Below are positions 1-5,230 of a DNA stretch of 5,301 bases, piece after piece; position 1 is the first letter of the stretch, and each line of letters opens with the position of its first letter. Where the stretch lies: NCBI GenBank assembly GCA_030043405.1, contig JASHXS010000118.1:1-5301 (forward strand), given 5' to 3'. Below the pieces are notes generated by a model that was not told where the DNA came from, ran no database searches, and saw only the letters and a program-made list of their open reading frames with translations. A program made the position numbers and the translations under genes. This DNA comes from Thermoplasmata archaeon (GTDB taxonomy: Archaea > Thermoplasmatota > Thermoplasmata > Lutacidiplasmatales > UBA184).

Positions 1-3000
1 AGGTGATACGTCGGGCTCAGCGTGCTCGGCACATACTCCACCGTCCGGTCCGGCGAGTAGACCGTCGGTACCGAGAGCGTGTACGTGTTCGCCAGCAGCC
101 CCGTGACGTTGATCCACGTCCCCGTCGACGAATACGTCGTCCCGTTGAACGTCACCGTCCACGCCGTCCCCGCCGTCAGCGTCGAGACGAGGTCGAAGTC
201 GACGTTGTACCGGGCGGGGGGTGCGACGACGATGAGCGCGAAATCGGCGACCTCCGTCACCGGTCCCTCCGGGTTGACCACGGTGCTGGTGAGCGGGCCG
301 GTGTAACTGCCATCCCCGGTCCCGACCCATCCCGCGAACGAGTAGCCGGTGTCCGGTGTCTCGCCGATGGAGACGGACGCGCCCGCGTCAACCCAGACGG
401 CGGAGTGCAGGGTGAGACCGCCGGCGATCAGCGTGACCGAGCCGTCCCCGTTGTCCGCCGGAGTGACGAGCACCTGCTCGTAGAAGCTCAGCGTGAGGGA
501 AGTCGACCCGGTCGTGCACTCGCTCCCGGGGAAGCCCGAGGCCACGTAGCGCTGACCGGAGGTGCCGTTCACGTAGGCGTACGGGACCTCGACCGGGTAC
601 TGGCCCGCCGGGCCGGCACTGCACGAGAGGAGGTCGGTGATGACGAGCGTGGGGGCGTCCGACGAGTACCCGCTGCCGTTGAGGTCCACGGTCCACCAGG
701 TGCCGCTCGGGAGGCCCGTCTCGGTCACCGTGAGCGAGAAACGGTCCGCCGGCAGGGGCTGGAACTGGGCGCTCTCCGAGATTGGGCCCGAGACCGTCAC
801 GTTCGCGTAGTTGGAGGGGCCACTGTACGACCCGGCTCCGCTCCCGTCCCACCCCAGGAACGAGTAGGCGGAGCTAGCCGTGGCCTGGAATGACGCGGTC
901 GCGCCCGCGGCGTACCAGTTCGACCCGCCGCCCGTGACCGACCCGCCCACGGACGTACTGACGTCGACGCGGTACGAGAGCGAGAAGGCGACCGAGTACG
1001 TGTTACCCGGAGTCACGGAGAGGTTCGGCCCGAACCCGGTGGGCGCGTAGGCGACGGAGTCGTTCGCCGACGCACTGATCGAAGGCGCACTGACCGGGTA
1101 CGTGCCGGCCTTTTCCGTCAGGTTGATCCACGGCGTACTCGAGCCGTACGTGGTCCCGTTGAACTCGACCTGCCAGAAGTCGCCCGCCGCGAGCCCGGTC
1201 GCGTGGAAGGCGACCTGGCCCGCGCTGCCCGCGTCGTCGATGTAGGTGGTGAAGTTGAGGTCGATGACCACCAGGACGGGCACTTGGACGTCCGGACCGG
1301 CGGTCGGCGCGTAGTAGTCCCAGCCGGATGAGGACGTGGACTGAGCGGAGACGTCGGTGAGGGTGTACTCACCGGTGTAGACGTTGTCGACCTGGACCAC
1401 CGACGGGGCCGTCCCACTGTACGTCGTGCCGGCAAAGTCGAAGGAGTAGGGGGTGCCCGCAGGCAGGCCCTGCGGGACGAAGGTCAGGTTGTACAGGCCG
1501 ATGATGCCCGCGAAGAACGTCTCGTTGATCGGACCGTTCACGGTCATGAACGCAGACGACGGAGTCCCGGTCGCGGAGCCGTTCCCGGAGCCGAAGACGT
1601 ACGAGACCGGGCCGTTCGAGTAGTAGACCGTGGATAGCTGGTAGGTCGTGCCGGCCGGGATGTACCACGGGAAGGAACCCGAGGAGTACGCCCCGGAGTC
1701 CAGCACGCCGTTGACCTCTTCGACGTAATAGTCGTAGTAATAGTAGGTGCCGGCGACATCGAGGTCGAGGTCGAAGTAGACCTCGGAGTAGTTTGGCGCC
1801 CCCGGCGCGGGAGCGAGTCCCGGCTGGTGGAACGCGACCCCGTAGTAGTACGAGTAGTTCACCCAGACCGTCGAGGGGCCGTAAAAGGCGTACCCGAAGG
1901 GGATCGTGGCTTCGCCGACCAGCTCGGTCCAGCCCTGGGGGAGCAGGATCGGAGGGGTCGTCAGGTAGAGGGTCGAGCCATACGGGATGTCCGTGATCTG
2001 GATGGTGGTCGCGTTCGTGGAGAACGTGTTCCCGGAGAGTTGGATCGACCAGGTCTCATTGGCGGGAAGCCCGCCGGCCGTGAAGTTGACGGCGAACCCG
2101 GCCGAGTTCGACGCAAAGCCGGCCACGAGGTTGGTGATGAAGGTCTCGTTGAACCAGTCCCAGTATAGCTGCGGGCTGGCCGAGTAGTTCTGGGCGTTCC
2201 CATACTGATAGATCGGGTAGAGTCCTTCCGTGAACACCGCCGTCGGTCCGGTCGTGGTGTAGGTGATGGCGCCGGTGAGCCCCGTCCAGTCGTCGAAGAC
2301 CTCGTAGGTGTCGACCCCGGGCGTCGCCACGATGTAGGAGGACCAGTCGATCCCGTTCGAGCTCGAGGCGATCCAGTACGAGACATCGTAGGCGAAGGGG
2401 TAGTAGCACGTGCCGGAGCAAGTCTCGTTCATCCACGTGTACGACGCGTACGCCACGCCGTTGGGCGCGATCGTGAGTCCCACGTCGAGGATGCGGTCGT
2501 AGCTGTATCCGTACGAAGTTTCCGGTTCGGCGATGACGCCCGGGGTCCAGCTCACTCCACCGTTCACCGAGACCGCGTCAAAGAGCGCCGAGCCGTAGCC
2601 GATGTCCGAGGAACCCCCGCTGCCGCTCTCCCCACCGGAGCCCGCGGTCACATTCCAAGTGTAGTACGAGGCGACCCAGGCGACCATGAGACGGCTCGGC
2701 GTGCTCGGGTCGAACGCCAGCGCCGACCGCGGACCCCACTCGAAGGGGGAGGTCGTACAGTCGTAGTAGTACGGCGGGACGAACTGCTCGTAGTAGCACG
2801 AGTCTTCGCCCGCCACCGGCGCGACGACCACTGGGCCGGACCAGGAGGTTCCGTTGGTCGTCGACGTCGCCACCACGATACTGTCGCCGTAGTCCTCGCA
2901 GGAGCCGTAGACCAGGATGCAGGAGCGGTTCGTCGCATACGAGACCGCGACCTCCCCGGCCGAATTGACCGCGATGCTGGGCGATCCCGCGCTGAAGTCC

Positions 3001-4013
3001 GAGCTCGAGTTCATCCCGGGCAGGTTGATCGGCGAGCTCCAGGAGGCGCCGCCGTTCGTGGAGTAGATCAGGTCCACGCTGGTGGGGTAGTACGGCGCGG
3101 ACCCATACGTCGTGGAGGGCAGGGTCAGCGTGGTGGTATTCGTGATGTTCTCGTAGACGATGTAGACGGTGTTCCCGTACGCAGCGATCTCGGGGTAGGA
3201 GATGTTCGTGGCGCCCACCACCGAGAGGGTGGTCGCATTCGCGAAGCTGGCCCCTCCGTCCGTGGACCAGGTAAAGCCCAGGGCCGACGAGTTCCGGTCG
3301 GCGTAGTTCTGGGGGAGCGGCCCCAGGGTGTAGTTGTAGGCGGTACCATACAGGGTCGTGTTCGTCGAGTTGGTGCTCTCATTCGACTCGACGAACGTAC
3401 CATAGATCACCCCGCTGGAGACCGCGAAGGACGGCTCGAACGCCTGGACGTACGCGCACGTCGCGTTGCCGATCCAGACCGGGCTGCTCCAGTTCTGCCC
3501 GGAGTCGTTGGAGGTCTGGAACGCCACGCTGCTCGCGACATCGCTGGTCTCGTTCGGGCCGAAGCAGGAGACGGTCGGAGTGACGTTGGTCAGGACGGAG
3601 TAGCCGACCCCGATGTCGGTCCCGCCGAGGTTGACCTCGCTCGGGTTCTGCGGGCCGGAGTAGCAGTACGAGTCAAAGTCGTAGAAGATGTCGTAGGGTG
3701 AATTGTTGAAGGTCTCCTGTTCCGATTCGCAAGGGGCGTTGGTGTCGTTCGGGTAGGCGAACGTGGAGTTGTCCGAGTAGAACGTCCCCGAGACCACGTC
3801 GGTGGAGTTGTTGGAGCTGTTCCCGGTCGCCGGAGCGGGCCGCTCGAACGCCGGCGTGGAGGGGGCGCCGTGCGAGGACGGCGTCGTCGCCGTTCCCGAA
3901 GCCTGCGTCAGGACGAACCCGGCGGAAAGCACCATTACGGCCACCACGAGCAGGGTGGCGAGCGTTCGGGTCGCGTTTGGTCCACGCCGGGGGCCCAGGG
4001 CGAGGGGCTGCAC
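1..4013 (-). CDS. Large secreted/cell-surface protein: signal peptide, Asp-box beta-propeller, GLPxGT and InlB-type repeats (C-terminus beyond window)
   Basis: The frame is open for 1337 codons and leaves the window at the left edge. An in-frame TAA (4038-4040) lies nine codons before the GTG at 4011-4013, the only usual start before the hydrophobic segment, so GTG is nearly forced. Residues 1-40 look like a signal peptide: Arg9, Arg10 and Arg16, a hydrophobic core at about 18-35, then TQASG. A Ser/Thr/Pro/Asn linker (about 41-75) follows. Six Asp-box-like motifs with key aromatics W175, F257, W325, W391, W489 and W557 suggest a six-bladed propeller (about 130-640). Beta-sandwich-like modules then run to the edge. 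There are more than 40 N-x-S/T sequons and 12 Cys (95, 117, 150, 186, 365, 372, 406, 419, 532, 536, 1131, 1166), which fits a glycosylated, disulfide-bonded exoprotein. No sialidase RIP motif or clear Arg triad was seen, so I infer binding, adhesion or structure rather than sialidase activity. Any membrane anchor would lie outside the window. Confidence 0.93.
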   Translation of the reverse strand, partial: MQPLALGPRRGPNATRTLATLLVVAVMVLSAGFVLTQASGTATTPSSHGAPSTPAFERPAPATGNSSNNSTDVVSGTFYSDNSTFAYPNDTNAPCESEQETFNNSPYDIFYDFDSYCYSGPQNPSEVNLGGTDIGVGYSVLTNVTPTVSCFGPNETSDVASSVAFQTSNDSGQNWSSPVWIGNATCAYVQAFEPSFAVSSGVIYGTFVESNESTNSTNTTLYGTAYNYTLGPLPQNYADRNSSALGFTWSTDGGASFANATTLSVVGATNISYPEIAAYGNTVYIVYENITNTTTLTLPSTTYGSAPYYPTSVDLIYSTNGGASWSSPINLPGMNSSSDFSAGSPSIAVNSAGEVAVSYATNRSCILVYGSCEDYGDSIVVATSTTNGTSWSGPVVVAPVAGEDSCYYEQFVPPYYYDCTTSPFEWGPRSALAFDPSTPSRLMVAWVASYYTWNVTAGSGGESGSGGSSDIGYGSALFDAVSVNGGVSWTPGVIAEPETSYGYSYDRILDVGLTIAPNGVAYASYTWMNETCSGTCYYPFAYDVSYWIASSSNGIDWSSYIVATPGVDTYEVFDDWTGLTGAITYTTTGPTAVFTEGLYPIYQYGNAQNYSASPQLYWDWFNETFITNLVAGFASNSAGFAVNFTAGGLPANETWSIQLSGNTFSTNATTIQITDIPYGSTLYLTTPPILLPQGWTELVGEATIPFGYAFYGPSTVWVNYSYYYGVAFHQPGLAPAPGAPNYSEVYFDLDLDVAGTYYYYDYYVEEVNGVLDSGAYSSGSFPWYIPAGTTYQLSTVYYSNGPVSYVFGSGNGSATGTPSSAFMTVNGPINETFFAGIIGLYNLTFVPQGLPAGTPYSFDFAGTTYSGTAPSVVQVDNVYTGEYTLTDVSAQSTSSSGWDYYAPTAGPDVQVPVLVVIDLNFTTYIDDAGSAGQVAFHATGLAAGDFWQVEFNGTTYGSSTPWINLTEKAGTYPVSAPSISASANDSVAYAPTGFGPNLSVTPGNTYSVAFSLSYRVDVSTSVGGSVTGGGSNWYAAGATASFQATASSAYSFLGWDGSGAGSYSGPSNYANVTVSGPISESAQFQPLPADRFSLTVTETGLPSGTWWTVDLNGSGYSSDAPTLVITDLLSCSAGPAGQYPVEVPYAYVNGTSGQRYVASGFPGSECTTGSTSLTLSFYEQVLVTPADNGDGSVTLIAGGLTLHSAVWVDAGASVSIGETPDTGYSFAGWVGTGDGSYTGPLTSTVVNPEGPVTEVADFALIVVAPPARYNVDFDLVSTLTAGTAWTVTFNGTTYSSTGTWINVTGLLANTYTLSVPTVYSPDRTVEYVPSTLSPTYH
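240..482 (-). repeat. InlB-type beta repeat 2 (residues about 1178-1258)
   Basis: This second copy of the InlB-type layout has a VTPADNGDGSVTL strand (1183-1195), WVDAGASVSIGETPDTGYSF (1207-1226), the hallmark AGWVGTGDGSYTG (1227-1239, W1229) and a closing strand ending in EVADF. Its tryptophan is 174 residues from W1055 of the first copy. It lies between the fourth and fifth GLPxGT modules, so the two repeat types alternate with a unit of roughly 160-178 residues. Confidence 0.75.
759..974 (-). repeat. InlB-type beta repeat 1 (residues about 1014-1085)
   Basis: This segment has the pattern of divergent InlB B-repeats. A VGGSVTGGG strand (1022-1030) and WYAAGATASFQATAS (1033-1047) are followed by the hallmark aromatic-glycine-tryptophan motif YSFLGWDGSGAGSYSG (1050-1065, W1055) and closing strands that end in SAQFQ. 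It lies between the third and fourth GLPxGT modules. Such repeats are usually structural spacers or binding modules on secreted proteins. Family assignment is by motif only. Confidence 0.75.
2334..3521 (-). repeat. Six Asp-box-like (BNR) repeats, probable six-bladed beta-propeller
   Basis: Within the surface protein, six short motifs follow the Asp-box pattern SxDxGxxW/F. They are SNDSGQNW (ends W175), STDGGASF (F257), STNGGASW (W325), STTNGTSW (W391), VSVNGGVSW (W489) and SSSNGIDW (W557). Spacing is 82, 68, 66, 98 and 68 residues, which suits one motif per propeller blade. The longer gap between 391 and 489 holds a Cys406-Cys419 pair, a Tyr-rich patch and a Gly/Ser loop. Asp boxes occur in sialidases, in VPS10/sortilin-type domains and in many propellers with no known enzyme activity. 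Few Arg residues are present (240, 363, 429, 441, 507), and none forms a recognisable sialidase active site. Six blades is inferred from the motif count. Confidence 0.8.
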
Positions 4014-4037
4014 GAGCGGCGTCGAGAGTCGCGGTGG

Positions 4038-4043
4038 TTAAAT
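4038..4043 (-). promoter_or_regulatory. TATA-like box of the surface-protein gene (leaderless)
   Basis: On the minus strand the sequence reads GGGAGGGATTTAACC. A purine-rich stretch that could serve as a BRE precedes a TTTAA core. The box centre is about 27 bp upstream of the G of the GTG start at 4013, the usual archaeal distance from TATA box to transcription start. The mRNA would therefore begin at or next to the start codon. No Shine-Dalgarno sequence precedes the GTG, in agreement with a leaderless transcript. The box overlaps the in-frame TAA that bounds the reading frame. Confidence 0.65.
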
Positions 4044-4123
4044 CCCTCCCCCTTCCGCCCGAACCGGCACGGGGGCCCCTCCGGGGCCGGTCCCAGGCGG
4101 CCGGCAGGCGCCGCGTCGCCAAG

Positions 4124-4129
4124 TTTATA
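4124..4129 (+). promoter_or_regulatory. TATA box of tRNA-Tyr
   Basis: The sequence CCAAGTTTATAGTCC contains TTTATA, an AT-rich island in very GC-rich DNA and a close match to the archaeal TATA consensus. Its centre is about 29 bp upstream of the first tRNA base (4156), so transcription should begin two or three bases before the tRNA. It diverges from the surface-protein promoter, with about 80 bp between the two boxes. Confidence 0.75.
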
Positions 4130-4155
4130 GTCCGCGGGCCGCTCGGAACGCTCGT

Positions 4156-4261
4156 CCCGGCTTAGCTCAGTGGTAGAGCGGGGGACTGTAGCAGAGACTG
4201 CCGCATACCGGCGGCCCCCGTAGAGATCCTCAGGTCGCCTGTTCGAGTCAGGCAGCCGGGA
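4156..4261 (+). tRNA. tRNA-Tyr (anticodon GUA) with intron
   Basis: All arms can be drawn. The acceptor is CCCGGCT (4156-4162) with AGCCGGG (4254-4260) and discriminator A4261. The D-arm is GCTC/GAGC around AGTGGTA. The anticodon stem is GGGGA (4181-4185) with TCCTC (4227-4231), including one G-U pair. The variable loop is AGGTC and the T-arm is GCCTG-TTCGAGT-CAGGC. Removing the 34-nt intron gives the loop CTGTAGA with anticodon GTA at 4188-4190 and a 72-nt tRNA. The C1-G72 pair and the sequence ACTGTAGAT are typical of archaeal tRNA-Tyr. CCA is not encoded and must be added after transcription. A long-variable-arm Ser or Leu tRNA fits less well. Confidence 0.95.
4192..4225 (+). other. tRNA-Tyr intron (34 nt, position 37/38)
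   Basis: The intron lies one base 3' of the anticodon. A bulge-helix-bulge can be drawn: CTGT (4186-4189) pairs with GTAG (4220-4223) through C-G, U-A, G-U and U-G. The bulges are AGC (4190-4192) and AGA (4224-4226), cut after the second base of each. The intron core forms a hairpin, CTGCCG-CATAC-CGGCGG (4198-4214). Between hairpin and bulge, AGAGA faces CCCCC, giving only two G-C pairs among A-C mismatches, so the inner helix is weak and the motif relaxed. The boundaries could shift by one base because GTAG occurs on both sides. The splicing endonuclease (EndA) is the expected processing enzyme. Confidence 0.85.
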
Positions 4262-4268
4262 CCTGAGG
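4228..4268 (+). repeat. Perfect 9-bp inverted repeat spanning tRNA-Tyr 3' half and trailer
   Basis: CCTCAGGTC (4228-4236; part of the 3' anticodon strand plus the variable loop) is the exact reverse complement of GACCTGAGG (4260-4268; last acceptor base, discriminator and trailer). The arms enclose the T-arm. In the unprocessed transcript this helix would compete with the normal anticodon and acceptor stems. No T-run follows, so it does not look like an ordinary terminator. Confidence 0.7.
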
Positions 4269-4338
4269 CCCCCGCCGCCGTCCGTGCCGCCGCTCGGCAA
4301 TGCTCAAGTACCGTGCGTCGCTCGAACGGTCCTATCTC

Positions 4339-4343
4339 GAGGG
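4339..4343 (+). promoter_or_regulatory. Possible weak Shine-Dalgarno site for the membrane protein
   Basis: GAGGG lies six bases before the ATG at 4350 and partly matches the GGAGG consensus. No convincing TATA box sits about 27 bp before the ATG, so translation from a longer transcript, possibly read-through from tRNA-Tyr, fits better than a leaderless mRNA. The site supports 4350 over the in-frame GTG at 4284. Confidence 0.4.
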
Positions 4344-4349
4344 TACCCG

Positions 4350-5219
4350 ATGGCCGGCACGTTCTCCGATTCCTGGAAGCTCACGAAGACCGCCTTCCGC
4401 CTGATCGCCGAGGACCGGGCGCTGCTCGTCTTCCCGCTGGTGGCCGGCCTGGCCATTCTGGGGATCCTCGCCTTGTTCCTCCTGGGCGCTTTCTGGGTCC
4501 TACCGCTCGCGAGCGGGAGCGCTGCGGACGCGCGCTCGTACCAGCTCGCCGGCGTCCTGATGTTCCTGGGCCTCTACTTCGGCGCGACGTGGGTCTCGGT
4601 CTATGCCACGGCCGCCCTGATCGGCGCGGCGACCCTGAAGCTCAACGGGCAGCAGCCCACCGCGGCGGACGGGTGGCGGATCGCCCGGTCCCGGATCGGG
4701 GCCCTCACGGCCTGGGCGTTCATCGCCGCCACGGTCGGCCTCATCATCCAGCTGATCGCTCGCCGGATCGGCGGGATCGCCGGCCTCGTCATCGGGATCG
4801 CGGGCGGGGCGACCTGGTCCCTGGCGACCTACTTCATCGTGCCGGTGGTACTGTACGAGAACGACGGCGCCTGGCGCTCGATCACCCGCTCGGCCCGTAT
4901 CTTCCTCAACACGTTCGGCCGGTCCCTCGTGTCCAACATCGTGGTCGGTCTCCTCGTGGGGGCGGGGATCTTCGGGGCGTTCGTCCTCGGGATCATCGGG
5001 ATCGTCCTCCTGCTCTCGGGCTCGACCGTGCTGGGCCTGGTCCTCCTGGGGGCCGGGATCGCGGTCGGCGTACTGGTCGCCCTGATCGGGGCGGCGGCCG
5101 AAGGGATCCTCCGCGCGGCCCTCTACCGGTATGCCACCACCGGCAAGATCGACCCCGACCTCCTGCCCGCAGCATACCGCGGGGCGACCCCCGGGTCGGC
5201 GCCCGCCCCGCTCCAATGA
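4350..5219 (+). CDS. Multi-pass membrane protein, DUF6159-like
   Basis: This 289-residue protein has about six predicted membrane segments (about 25-51, 66-92, 118-137, 143-168, 197-222, 226-248). Its features match my recollection of DUF6159 membrane proteins: an N-terminal amphipathic start with FSDSWKLTKTAF and the charged EDRALLVFPL (21-30) entering the first helix; a cytoplasmic-type loop after helix 2 (GQQPTAADGWRIARSRIG, 100-117); WSLATYFIVPVVLYEND (156-172) followed by ITRSARIFLNTFG (178-190); and a C-terminal LYRYATTGKIDPDLL (258-272) ending in a Pro/Ala-rich tail. The function of that family is unknown to me, and no catalytic residues are evident. I chose ATG 4350 because the family starts this way; the GTG at 4284 would add an unlikely 22-residue GC-rich leader. 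The gene lies 88 bp after tRNA-Tyr and ends 11 bp before the convergent tRNA-Gly. Confidence 0.85.
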   Translation: MAGTFSDSWKLTKTAFRLIAEDRALLVFPLVAGLAILGILALFLLGAFWVLPLASGSAADARSYQLAGVLMFLGLYFGATWVSVYATAALIGAATLKLNGQQPTAADGWRIARSRIGALTAWAFIAATVGLIIQLIARRIGGIAGLVIGIAGGATWSLATYFIVPVVLYENDGAWRSITRSARIFLNTFGRSLVSNIVVGLLVGAGIFGAFVLGIIGIVLLLSGSTVLGLVLLGAGIAVGVLVALIGAAAEGILRAALYRYATTGKIDPDLLPAAYRGATPGSAPAPLQ

Positions 5220-5230
5220 ACGGGTCCGGA

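Larger units (their letters stand above)
45..2084 (-). repeat. Five divergent GLPxGTxWxVxxNG modules in the surface protein
   Basis: Five segments share the layout xxGLPxGTxWxVxxNGxxYSS, followed by a short strand and a Gly-x-Tyr turn. Their key aromatics are W655 (GGLPANETWSIQLSG), Y856 (QGLPAGTPYSFDFAG), W947 (TGLAAGDFWQVEFNG), W1106-W1107 (TGLPSGTWWTVDLNG) and W1285 (LTAGTAWTVTFNG). The third and fifth also share WIN(L/V)T and resemble each other in DNA around 111-165 and 1122-1177. The fourth has an insertion bounded by Cys1131 and Cys1166. The last module is cut soon after by the window edge, so more copies may follow. This motif is familiar from archaeal secreted proteins, particularly Thermoplasmata. 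A beta-sandwich fold is inferred, and the ligand is unknown. Confidence 0.8.

Noticed and set aside
3..893. Plus-strand open frame of 296 codons opposite the surface-protein gene
   Set aside because: Its product is extremely Arg-rich and low in complexity, as expected from the antisense of a GC-rich Thr/Ser/Val coding frame. The minus-strand frame has signal peptide, repeats and conserved motifs.
2334..3521. Calling the propeller a sialidase
   Set aside because: Asp boxes are shared by many non-enzymatic propellers. The RIP motif and a convincing Arg triad with catalytic Tyr/Glu are not visible.
4074..4088. Perfect hairpin GGCCCC-TCC-GGGGCC between the divergent promoters
   Set aside because: It is short and in very GC-rich DNA, where such repeats arise by chance. 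It lacks a T-run, so it is not a recognisable terminator, and there is no evidence that it is an operator.
3673..4122. Minus-strand 149-codon frame covering the surface-protein start and promoter
   Set aside because: It is in a different frame from the 1337-codon gene, is rich in Arg and Pro, and would cross the TATA box. It is a shadow of the N-terminal region.
4156..4261. Reading the tRNA as a long-variable-arm Ser or Leu tRNA with anticodon stem GGGGG/CCCCC
   Set aside because: The intron model gives a complete standard cloverleaf, anticodon GTA, C1-G72 and the conserved ACTGTAGAT of archaeal tRNA-Tyr. The alternative leaves a malformed anticodon loop of about 30 bases.
4284..4349. GTG at 4284 as an earlier start of the membrane protein
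   Set aside because: It would add 22 residues with no family resemblance. ATG 4350 gives the expected N-terminus and has a possible ribosome binding site.
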